Assembly (NCBI GenBank): GCA_934133175.1
Contig: CAKPAX010000006.1
Location: 1 to 63,563, forward strand
Source of the DNA: an uncultured Clostridia bacterium
GTDB taxonomy: Bacteria > Bacillota > Clostridia > TANB77 > CAG-508
Length of the DNA stretch: 63,563 nucleotides
Reading direction: 5' to 3'
The translations under genes and the position numbers were made by a program. Below the pieces are notes generated by a model. The model was not told the DNA's origin. It saw only the letters and a list, made by a program, of their open reading frames with translations, and did no database searches. Within the stretch, counting starts at the first letter, position 1; each line of letters starts with the position of its first letter. Shown piece after piece: positions 8,199-15,827 of the stretch.

Positions 8199-8472
8199 AC
8201 ATGCCTTTATCTTCATATACTCTTTCATTTGGTAAATACATACCTAGTTTTTCTCTAGCTACTTGTTCTATATATTCCAAAGAATTAACATTATCTTTAG
8301 TATTAGCTAATTCTTGTTTATATTCTTGTTCTTGTTTAATTTCTTTTGAAAGTTCTTTTTGACTTTGATTATAGTTATTTAATACTTTTTGTTGATTAAC
8401 AAGTGTAATTGTTACATACAACACAGCCACTATAAATAATAATTTCTTATAAATTTTCTTGTTTTTTTTCAT
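8197..8472 (-). CDS. divIC: Septum formation initiator, DivIC/FtsB-like
   Basis: Short bitopic division protein with a basic N-terminus, one membrane helix at about residues 11-26 (LLFIVAVLYVTITLV) and a coiled coil at 30-70 (QKVLNNYNQSQKELSKEIKQ onward). The conserved end YIEQVAREKLGMYLPNE is typical of DivIC. It lies downstream of yabP and yabQ, the order known from Bacillus and Clostridia (yabP-yabQ-divIC). It would join the divisome outside the membrane with FtsL-type partners. Confidence 0.9.
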   Translation of the reverse strand: MKKNKKIYKKLLFIVAVLYVTITLVNQQKVLNNYNQSQKELSKEIKQEQEYKQELANTKDNVNSLEYIEQVAREKLGMYLPNERVYEDKGM

Positions 8473-8561
8473 AAGTACTTCTCTCCAATTATCAATATTA
8501 AAAACCCTATAAATATATAATTCTACTTTTTTAATAAAAATCCTTCTTTTTATTACATTTT

Positions 8562-9053
8562 TTATTTATTTTTTTCAAGTATTACATTATTTTTGTTTTT
8601 TAATGTCATTTTTTTAGATATTTTCTTAATGTCTTTTTTTATATTTATGAATATAAATGAAATTGGTTTTAAAAATATTTTTTTGAAAATATTAAAAATA
8701 AACTTAAAAGGTATAACAATAATTTTTAAAATTAATTTAATACACATTTTTATTTTATTTAAAATATAAACATTTATTAATATTATATATTTGCTTAACA
8801 AAAGCATATATAGTATTATACCTATTAGAATGCCTAAAAATATATAAATACGTATTTCTCCATTATTAAATACAAATATAGAATATAATGTTACTAATCC
8901 TGTTAAAATCCAAAATAATATATCTTGGCAATATGTTAATATATCTGCAGTTTTAAAAGCTTTTCTTAATATCCTAAAAAAATCAAATAACAATCCTATT
9001 ATAAAACCATTTAAAACAAATATTAAAAATAAATATGCTTGATTTATAGCCAT
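8562..9053 (-). CDS. yabQ: Spore cortex biosynthesis protein YabQ
   Basis: Integral membrane protein with four to five hydrophobic helices in the first 110 residues. The signature start AYLFLIFVLNGFIIGLLFDF and FFRILRKAF are characteristic of YabQ. The C-terminal half is very Lys/Ile-rich. In Bacillus YabQ localises to the forespore outer membrane and is needed for cortex formation. Between yabP (17-nt gap) and divIC it completes the usual cluster, which implies the organism has or had the spore programme. Confidence 0.88.
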   Translation of the reverse strand: MAINQAYLFLIFVLNGFIIGLLFDFFRILRKAFKTADILTYCQDILFWILTGLVTLYSIFVFNNGEIRIYIFLGILIGIILYMLLLSKYIILINVYILNKIKMCIKLILKIIVIPFKFIFNIFKKIFLKPISFIFINIKKDIKKISKKMTLKNKNNVILEKNK

Positions 9054-9070
9054 TATTTTCTCACCATCTT

Positions 9071-9370
9071 TTATTTAAAAATTTTACTAAACAAATTTCC
9101 GGCATTTTTATCTTGATTATTTTCACTATATGATAAATAAGATATTTCTCCTTCTACTACAACTTCTGATGTATCTATACTTAATTTATTTATTCTAAGA
9201 TTTTCACCTTTAAAAGTTAATAAACCTAACTCTGTTTCAACCATAACTACTTGATCATCAAAGCTAAGAACATCTAATACTCCTGATATACTTAACTTTC
9301 CTCTATTTTCTAAAACAAGATTTTGAATTACTCCTGTGTTATTTATACTTTTTCTCTCCTCTATAGTCAT
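9071..9370 (-). CDS. yabP: Sporulation protein YabP
   Basis: 99-aa beta-rich YabP family protein: NLVLENRGKLSISGVLDVLS, FDDQVVMVETELGLLTFKGE, and LRINKLSIDTSEVVVEGEIS. The GVLDVLSFDD and LTFKGENLRI blocks are the family signature. AGGAGGT precedes the ATG. It is first gene of the yabP-yabQ-divIC unit. In Bacillus it is a mother-cell sporulation gene. The sigma-E-type promoter was not confidently located. Confidence 0.88.
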   Translation of the reverse strand: MTIEERKSINNTGVIQNLVLENRGKLSISGVLDVLSFDDQVVMVETELGLLTFKGENLRINKLSIDTSEVVVEGEISYLSYSENNQDKNAGNLFSKIFK

Positions 9371-9446
9371 AATATATACCTCCTATAAATACAGTCTAAA
9401 TTATATATATTCAAGGTTTGTCTTATTTAGAACTTTTTATTTAATA

Positions 9447-9478
9447 AAAATACACGCTTTTATTAAAGCGTGTATTTT
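9447..9478 (-). terminator. Aspartokinase terminator
   Basis: AAAATACACGCTTT / AAAGCGTGTATTTT, a long perfect stem with a 4-nt loop, followed on the minus strand by TATTAAATAA. Confidence 0.85.
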
Positions 9479-9488
9479 CTGTAATTTA

Positions 9489-10670
9489 TTATTCTATTAT
9501 TTCCTTGTGTAATTGTTCCAATATGCTATTTGAAACTATATCTTTAAACACTATACTTATTTTATATTCAGTAACATCAATATTTAAAATATTACAATTA
9601 TTAATTTCTAGTATTTTCATCGTCCTTTTTAAAATTTTGTTATTGTTCATTATACCATGACCTATAATAGATATCCTAGATACATTATAATATGTGCAAT
9701 CTAATATATCTAAATCATTTTCTAGAAGATTAGCAAATTTATTAAACATTGTACTTTTTATATAAAAACTTATATCAAGAGAATAATTACTATTATTTAC
9801 TAAATTTTTTACAGTAATATTATTATCTATTAAAATTTTATATAATTTATTGAAAATCTCTGTACTATATTTATCAGATTTTGCATGAATAAATATTATA
9901 TCATCATTTTTTACAATACTTTTAACTGTTGTTCCCTCTATTTTATTATTTATAATAGTACCTGGTTTATTATTAAATGTAGACTTAGTTATTATAGGTA
10001 CTTTAAATCTTTCTCCAACTTCTACACATCTATTATGAAGAACTTTTGCTCCCTCACTTGCAATGTCTAACATTTCTTCATATGAAAGACTTTTCAATTT
10101 TTTTGCTACTGTAACTTTATTAGGATCTGTTGTATATACTCCATCAACATCTGAAAAAATATAACAATGTTTTGCATTTATTGCTGCTGCTATAGCCACA
10201 GCAGTTGTATCTGATCCGCCTCTTCCAAGGGTTGTTATATCCATATTTTCATTTACGCCTTGAAATCCAGCTACTATTACAATTTTACCTTTATTTAATT
10301 CATTTTCTATTCTTGATGTATCTATATTTTCTATTATAGCATTTTGATTTGTATTACTAGTAATAATACCTGCTTGCCATCCTGTTAAAGAAATTGTATT
10401 ATATCCTAATCTATTTAGCAAAATACTAAGTTTTGCCATAGACATTTGTTCGCCAGAACTAAGTAAAACATCCATTTCTCTTTCATTTGGTATTGCTGAC
10501 AATTCATTTGCCTCTTTTATTAAATTGTCAGTTGTTTTCCCTTGTGCAGAAACAACAACTACAACATTATTTTTTTGATTATATAATTCTATTATTTTTT
10601 CAGCAACAAGATTTAATCTAATATTATCTGCAACTGAACTTCCTCCAAATTTCAATACTACTGTGTCCAT
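9489..10670 (-). CDS. lysC: Aspartate kinase
   Basis: Phosphorylates L-aspartate, the first step to lysine, threonine, methionine and diaminopimelate. The kinase domain starts VVLKFGGSSVA and has VVVVVSAQGKTTDNL, TLGRGGSDTTAVAIAAA and YIFSDVDGVYTTDP. The ACT region spans about 255-393 (IIFIHAKSDK...; ISIIGHGIM). The start is ATG at 10670 (MDTVVLKF), with AGAAGGTG 7 nt upstream. An ATG 51 nt further up would add a non-homologous tail. Length 393 aa fits a monofunctional aspartokinase. The ACT region is rather divergent, so feedback specificity is unclear. No lysine riboswitch is seen upstream. Confidence 0.93.
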   Translation of the reverse strand: MDTVVLKFGGSSVADNIRLNLVAEKIIELYNQKNNVVVVVSAQGKTTDNLIKEANELSAIPNEREMDVLLSSGEQMSMAKLSILLNRLGYNTISLTGWQAGIITSNTNQNAIIENIDTSRIENELNKGKIVIVAGFQGVNENMDITTLGRGGSDTTAVAIAAAINAKHCYIFSDVDGVYTTDPNKVTVAKKLKSLSYEEMLDIASEGAKVLHNRCVEVGERFKVPIITKSTFNNKPGTIINNKIEGTTVKSIVKNDDIIFIHAKSDKYSTEIFNKLYKILIDNNITVKNLVNNSNYSLDISFYIKSTMFNKFANLLENDLDILDCTYYNVSRISIIGHGIMNNNKILKRTMKILEINNCNILNIDVTEYKISIVFKDIVSNSILEQLHKEIIE

Positions 10671-10763
10671 GTTTGGCACCTTCTTTTTATTGTATACAAA
10701 GCAATATCTAATTTTAAACATTGCTATATATTATTATATTCTAAAAGTCTAATTTATGTTATA

Positions 10764-11865
10764 TTATATATTAGCTTTTAAATATGCTTCAATAAAACCA
10801 TCAATTTCTCCATTCATTACTGATTCTACATTTCCAACTTCGTAATTAGTTCTGTTATCCTTTACAAGCGTATATGGACAAAATACATATGATCTTATTT
10901 GGTTTCCCCAAGCAATATCTTTTTGTTCTCCTTTTAAATCTTCTATTTTTTCTTTATGTTCTAATTCTTTTAAATTCAATAATTTTGATTTTAACATTTT
11001 CATTGCAATTTCTTTATTTTGAAATTGTGACCTTTCAGTTTGACAAGCAACTATAGTGTTTGTTGGGATATGTGTTAATCTTACAGCAGATGATGTTTTA
11101 TTTATATGTTGTCCACCTGCTCCAGAAGCTCTATACACATCCATTTTTATATCATCCGGATTTATAACTATTTCTATGTCATCAGTGATTTCTGGTAAAA
11201 CTTCAACAGATGCAAAAGATGTATGACGTCTTTTTCCACTATCAAATGGAGAAATCCTAACTAATCTATGAACACCCTTTTCTGATTTTAAAAAGCCATA
11301 AGCATTTTTTCCGATAACTTCAAAAGTAACACTTTTTAGTCCAGCTTCTTCTCCTTCTAAATAATCTAATTCTTTTATTTCATATAAATTTTTATTAGCC
11401 CATCTTGAATACATTCTATATAACATTTCTGCCCAATCTTGAGATTCTGTTCCTCCTGCTCCTGGATGTATTGTTATTATTGCATTATTTTTATCATATT
11501 TTCCAGACAATAAAGTTTGTAATTCAAGTTTTTCTATACATTTCTCTAGTTTTTTAGTTTTTATTAATAATTCATTTTCTAGTTCATCATCTTTTTCAAT
11601 TGTAATTAATTCATGTAGTTCTAATAATTCATCGTAATCTTCTTTAATTTTTTTAAACGGAGTATATTTAAGTTTTATATTTTTAATCTTATCTAAAACC
11701 TTTTCTGATTCTTGCTGATTATTCCAAAAATCTTTTTCTAGTGTTTTGGCTTCTAAATTTTTTAGTTGTATTTCTAAATTATCAATGTCAAAGAGATTCA
11801 CCTAAATTCTTTAATTCTTGATTTAAATTAATTAAAGTTTTTTTATTTTCGGCAATATCAATCAT
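10764..11865 (-). CDS. prfB: Peptide chain release factor 2 with programmed +1 frameshift
   Basis: The coding sequence starts at ATG 11865 (MIDIAENKKTL) and reads 25 codons to an in-frame TGA at 11790-11788, in the context CTT-TGA-C with AGGTGA just upstream. Slipping +1 gives GAC and continues to 10764, about 366 aa in total, normal for RF2. This is the classical RF2 autoregulatory site: low RF2 favours the shift. The stop-recognition SPF tripeptide (VRISPFDSGKRRHTSF) and the peptidyl-hydrolysis GGQ (SGAGGQHINKT) are present. The promoter is at 11897-11925. Confidence 0.95.
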
Positions 11866-11896
11866 TTAATCACATCCTTAATTTAATTATATATGA

Positions 11897-11925
11897 ATAA
11901 TACTATAAAAAAAATAATAAATCAA
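11897..11925 (-). promoter_or_regulatory. prfB promoter
   Basis: Minus strand: -35 TTGATT (11925-11920), 17-bp spacer, -10 TATTAT (11902-11897). AAGGATG lies before the start codon. Confidence 0.6.
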
Positions 11926-11970
11926 TATAAAAAACAAGAAATAAATTTATTCTGTAATAATAAAAAAATA

Positions 11971-12000
11971 CCACACTATAAGTTTTTCTTTATAGTGTGG
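11971..12000 (-). terminator. Terminator of the 234-aa gene
   Basis: CCACACTATAAG / CTTTATAGTGTGG hairpin followed on the minus strand by TATTTTTTTATT. Confidence 0.85.
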
Positions 12001-12022
12001 CAATACGAGTTACCAAAATATA

Positions 12023-12727
12023 TTATTTTTCAATATATTTTATGACAGTTTCAAGTGTCTGATCAATCAGTTGGTTAATTACAGATTCATTAAAAAATTC
12101 TGTATCATGCCACTCAAGATCAGGATTAAAATTCAAATATTTTGAAATAAACGATGCTGCATCATCATTTAATGTAGCAAACAGTAATTCTTTTACCTCA
12201 TTTATTTCATCCTCAGTTACCCCTGCCTTTTTCAATATATATTGATCTAGCATAGGATATGATGCATATAATTCCTTGCGGAATTGCTGGCCATCTATAA
12301 TCCTTCCTGTACTCCTTACTCTTATCTGATTATTCTTCTGATTAGAGACATCAAATAGAGTATTTTGCACTAATCTGTCATATTCTCTATCAGCTAAAAG
12401 ATGTATTCGAATTCCATCTTTGTATTCATCCTCTGCAAGATGAATATTTACAGCCTCAAAGAGTCTCATGTTAATCATAGGATCAACAAGATAAGATTCT
12501 TTAAAATGGCTGTCAAAGCTTTGAATTTTAATACTCTGCCGTAATTCAGATAATCTCGGCAGAACGCAACCTGCTCCTCCACAAAAATGTGAAGCTCTTC
12601 TAGAACCAGCAGCACTGTTTAGTGAATCAATCACTAAAGTTCCTATTGCTAATTCCTTTGTAAATTCTCTTCCTGTTTTTTCAGCTAACAGCCGAGAAAA
12701 ACCATAATGATAACTCTGTCCTGGCAT
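12023..12727 (-). CDS. Hypothetical protein of clearly higher GC than neighbours, 234 aa
   Basis: No family name recalled. It is a mainly helical soluble protein. Conserved-looking features are MPGQSYHYGFSRLLAEKTG at the start, SRRASHFCGGAGCVLPRLSE (about 42-61) and IRIHLLADREYDRLV (about 105-119). The several His, Asp and Cys could bind metal, and the start faintly recalls zinc-dependent phospholipase-like proteins, but that is speculation. I prefer the start at 12727 because AAGGAGG is 8 nt before it. The ATG two codons upstream is only 2 nt from that site. Codon use is visibly richer in G and C than flanking genes, suggesting recent transfer. It has its own terminator, and an AGTGA/TCACT palindrome lies near its start. 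Confidence 0.6.
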   Translation of the reverse strand: MPGQSYHYGFSRLLAEKTGREFTKELAIGTLVIDSLNSAAGSRRASHFCGGAGCVLPRLSELRQSIKIQSFDSHFKESYLVDPMINMRLFEAVNIHLAEDEYKDGIRIHLLADREYDRLVQNTLFDVSNQKNNQIRVRSTGRIIDGQQFRKELYASYPMLDQYILKKAGVTEDEINEVKELLFATLNDDAASFISKYLNFNPDLEWHDTEFFNESVINQLIDQTLETVIKYIEK

Positions 12728-12808
12728 ATTCATGCCCTCCTTTTAAAATATTATCACTTTTTAGTGACTAATTATATAATATCACAGTTGCCAGATTATG
12801 TCAACGCA

Positions 12809-12999
12809 TTATGCCGACGTTCCCATTGGGTCCCATGATTTTAATCTTATTCTTTCTGTGTTCAAGATATTCTTTTCTTCATCTGATAAATATTTTTTAT
12901 TTATTACTATTTGATAAACAAATTTAGAAAACCATGAATCAGTAGCAACATGATAACCTTTATTAGCCTTTTCATTGCCCCAACTATTTTCTATTTTAC
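12809..12999 (-). pseudogene. pepC: 3' remnant of aminopeptidase C / bleomycin hydrolase (C1B)
   Basis: About 60 leftward codons ending at TAA (12811-12809) read KIENSWGNEKANKGYHVATD, then SWFSKFVYQIVINKKYLSDE, and finish LKSWDPMGTSA. This is the C-terminal end of C1B cysteine peptidases, including the active-site Asn motif ENSWG and the characteristic WDPMGxxA tail. The catalytic Cys and His regions are absent. The fragment begins inside the last codons of gpmA in another frame and has no start, so it is a dead remnant left by a deletion that joined pepC to gpmA. Confidence 0.8.
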
Positions 13000-13680
13000 A
13001 TAATAATGTTTTATTGGTTTTAAATTATCATCTAATTCATAGCAAATTGGATTTCCAGTTTGTAACTCTAATTTTATAATATCTTCATCACTTATATTAT
13101 CCAAATATTTAATTAATCCTCTTAAACTATTACCATGTGCTGCAATTATTACATTCTTTCCACTTTCAATTTCTGGTTTTATGTCAGAATTCCAATACTC
13201 TATAACTCTTTTTATTGTATCTACTAAATTTTCTGTTTTTGGTAATTCATCTTTAGTTAAATTTTTATATTTAGGATCATTTCCTGGATATCTTGGATCA
13301 TCCTCATCTAATTCTGGTGGTCTTACATTTGTACTTCTTCTCCATAACAAAACTTGTTCATCACCATATTTTTTCTTTGTTTCATCTTTATTTAGTCCTT
13401 GCAATGCACCATAATGTCTTTCGTTTAATTTCCAACTTCTTTTTATTTCTATATCTTCTTCTCCCATTTCCTTTAAAATATAGTCTAAAGTATCCTCAGC
13501 TCTTTTTAAAACTGAAGTAAAAGCTAAATCAAAATGAAATCCTTTTTCTTTTAATATTTTTCCAGCTTCTTTAGCTTCTTGTATTCCTTGTTCAGATAAT
13601 TCTACATCTGTCCATCCTGTAAATTTATTTTCTAAATTCCACATGCTTTGTCCATGTCTTACTAATACTAATTTAATCAT
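12991..13680 (-). CDS. gpmA: 2,3-bisphosphoglycerate-dependent phosphoglycerate mutase
   Basis: Glycolytic interconversion of 3- and 2-phosphoglycerate. The histidine phosphatase signature RHGQSMWN is at 8-15, and ENKFTGWTDVELSEQG, ERHYGALQGLNK, RRSTNVRPPEL and the second catalytic His in IIAAHGNSLRGL are all present. Length 229 aa fits GpmA exactly. It follows the ZIP transporter gene by 22 nt and probably shares its promoter at 14520-14548. The start has AGGAGGTATAAA upstream. Confidence 0.95.
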   Translation of the reverse strand: MIKLVLVRHGQSMWNLENKFTGWTDVELSEQGIQEAKEAGKILKEKGFHFDLAFTSVLKRAEDTLDYILKEMGEEDIEIKRSWKLNERHYGALQGLNKDETKKKYGDEQVLLWRRSTNVRPPELDEDDPRYPGNDPKYKNLTKDELPKTENLVDTIKRVIEYWNSDIKPEIESGKNVIIAAHGNSLRGLIKYLDNISDEDIIKLELQTGNPICYELDDNLKPIKHYYVK

Positions 13681-13702
13681 TTTATACCTCCATTAATTTT
13701 TA

Positions 13703-14479
13703 TTAACCTAATGCAACATCTAAGATCATCATTATTACAAATCCGATTGCAACTCCAATTGTTCCTATATTAGAATGTTCACCTGATTGTGATTCTGGTA
13801 TCAATTCTTCTACCACAACATATATCATAGCCCCTGCAGCAAATGATAATAAATATGGTAATATTGGAACTACTGTATTGGTTAGCAATATAGTAATTAT
13901 AGCTCCTATTGGTTCTACTATTCCAGATAATGTACCATATAAAAATGCTTTTGGTTTTGACATTCCTTCACTTTTTAAGGGCATTGATATAATAGCTCCT
14001 TCTGGAAAATTTTGAATAGCAATTCCTACTGCAAGTGCAAATGCTCCAGCCATTGTTATTCCTGTGTTTCCTATAAGCGCACCAGCAAATGTAACACCTA
14101 CTGCCATTCCTTCTGGAATATTATGAAGTGTTACAGCAAATACCATCATTGTTGTCTTTTTTAACTTTGATTTTATTCCTTCTGGTTTATCATTATTTAA
14201 ATGTAAATGCGGTATAACACTATCAAGTATAAGTAAAAATACTATTCCTAATATAAATCCTATTGCTGCCGGTATCCAGGCTACTTTTCCTTGATTAGTT
14301 GCCATATCTATTGATGGAATAATTAAAGACCAAATAGATGCTGCTATCATTACACCAGATGCAAAACCTAATAAAAGTTTTTCTACTTTGGAATTCATCT
14401 TATTTTTCATAAGAAATACCATAGCAGAGCCTAAAGTAGTCCCTAAAAAAGGTATTGCCAATCCTATTATCAAATCCAT
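13703..14479 (-). CDS. ZIP family metal ion transporter (ZupT-like)
   Basis: Inner-membrane divalent cation importer (zinc, possibly iron or manganese) with about eight membrane helices over 258 aa. Helix IV carries HNIPEGMAVGVTFAG and helix V carries QNFPEGAIISMPLKSEG, the ZIP metal-binding pair. A His-containing loop (SVIPHLHLNND) lies before helix IV. It has a perfect sigma-A promoter and is followed by gpmA. The pairing with a glycolytic gene is probably incidental. Confidence 0.9.
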   Translation of the reverse strand: MDLIIGLAIPFLGTTLGSAMVFLMKNKMNSKVEKLLLGFASGVMIAASIWSLIIPSIDMATNQGKVAWIPAAIGFILGIVFLLILDSVIPHLHLNNDKPEGIKSKLKKTTMMVFAVTLHNIPEGMAVGVTFAGALIGNTGITMAGAFALAVGIAIQNFPEGAIISMPLKSEGMSKPKAFLYGTLSGIVEPIGAIITILLTNTVVPILPYLLSFAAGAMIYVVVEELIPESQSGEHSNIGTIGVAIGFVIMMILDVALG

Positions 14480-14519
14480 AATATAATCAACTCTTTTCTG
14501 TTTATATTTTCCTATTAGT

Positions 14520-14548
14520 ATTATAATTATATTAATTTAATAAGTCAA
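14520..14548 (-). promoter_or_regulatory. Promoter of the ZIP-gpmA unit
   Basis: Minus strand: -35 TTGACT (14548-14543), 17-bp spacer, -10 TATAAT (14525-14520). Confidence 0.75.
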
Positions 14549-14584
14549 TAAAATATGAATTTTTTATCATATTTTTAAAAAATT

Positions 14585-14612
14585 AAAGATTTCTACATAA
14601 ATAGAAATCTTT
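14585..14612 (-). terminator. Terminator of the GLUG protein gene
   Basis: AAAGATTTCTA / TAGAAATCTTT stem with a 6-nt loop, followed on the minus strand by AATTTTTTAAAAA. Confidence 0.75.
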
Positions 14613-14618
14613 TTATGG

Positions 14619-15827
14619 TTATTCTAATATAGGATATCCTTTACTATCTTTTCCTGATATCCAATTTTTCAAATCTCCTTTATTAGCATTTAATTTCTCA
14701 ATAAAACTTTGTGCTTTCATATTTGCTTCTGATAATATTTCTATTCCTGAAGCTTCTGTTTCTTTTTTATATACATAACTTGCACAATTTTCTAAAGAAT
14801 ATACATTAGTAAAACTTGAATTAGAAGATGTACTAGTACATATAGATGATCCATTAGTTATTTGTCCTGCATTATATACATTTGACATATTACTATTGCC
14901 AGTTGAAATTCCTGCTACAGCATCTGAGGATTCATCTAAACTTTTTATATCCCCTATGTTAAAACAATTATTAAAATCTGCAATTCCACTACTAGTATTT
15001 CTTGCCAATAGACCAACCACATAATTTTCTGTTCCTTCTATATTCCCAATATTACCACAGTTTGTTAAAGTAATATTATTAGAATTTGAAACATTACATA
15101 TACCAGAAACATTATAAATTCCTTTAATATCACCAAAATTAATGCACTCATTTAATATATAAGGACTAGAATTTGAATATGAATTAAATCCTCCTACTAT
15201 ACCAGAAACATTATTACCCGAACTTGTTATATTACCAGAATTTCTACAATTATCTAAATCCAAATTATCTGCTGCTATTCCTACAATTCCTGCAACAAAT
15301 GATTCATTTCCTGTAATATTACCTATATTTTCACAATTGCTTATTTTGGTTGCTTTAGATGTTTTTCCTATAATTCCTCCTATTTTGGTTCCATCATTTA
15401 TATTGGCTGTATTTTTACAATTTATAATTTCTTTATCCATTTCTCCACATCCAATAATTCCTCCTATATAAAAAGGATTATCATTTGTAGTTTCTATATT
15501 ACCAGTATTTATGCAGTTTTCTATTTTTATTTTTCCTCCTGATTGATTTGCTGCCTTTCCAACTATTCCTCCTAGTCCATAACTTCCATACTCATTTTTT
15601 ACAGTATTTGTATTATTACACTTTATAATATCTATTAATGATATATTTCCAGTATCATTTACTATTCCTCCAACTGCTCCTAGTCCACTACAACTTCCTG
15701 AATTTATACAGTTAGTAATAATTAATTTTTCAGAAGAAAAAGAACTATTTTTTATACTTATAATTCCAGCAACGTAAGATAATCTCAAAGAATATGTTTC
15801 CCCGTCCAAGATTACCATAATTTTCAC
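14619..15827 (-). pseudogene. GLUG-repeat protein, 3' part after a frameshift
   Basis: Continuation of the GLUG-repeat region of the gene starting at 17550. It has more than ten repeats of the form GGIVG...INNCxNxGNI (GIIGKTSKATKISNCENIGN and the like), then a short C-terminal domain ending NWISGKDSKGYPILE. The first 12 or so residues of the open frame are out of register with the upstream part. Homology begins at GETYSLRLSYVAGI. Removing one base at 15804 restores NLGGETYSLRLSYVAGI across the junction. No ribosome site precedes the ATG, so it is not an independent gene. Confidence 0.75.

Noticed and set aside
9489..10670. Lysine riboswitch upstream of aspartokinase
   Set aside because: Only about 90 nt separate it from prfB, with no conserved riboswitch elements that I can see.
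11720..11801. prfB starting at the GTG near 11801
   Set aside because: A better start with an upstream promoter lies at 11865, joined by a canonical CTT-TGA-C frameshift site. The GTG start would drop the conserved N-terminal residues.
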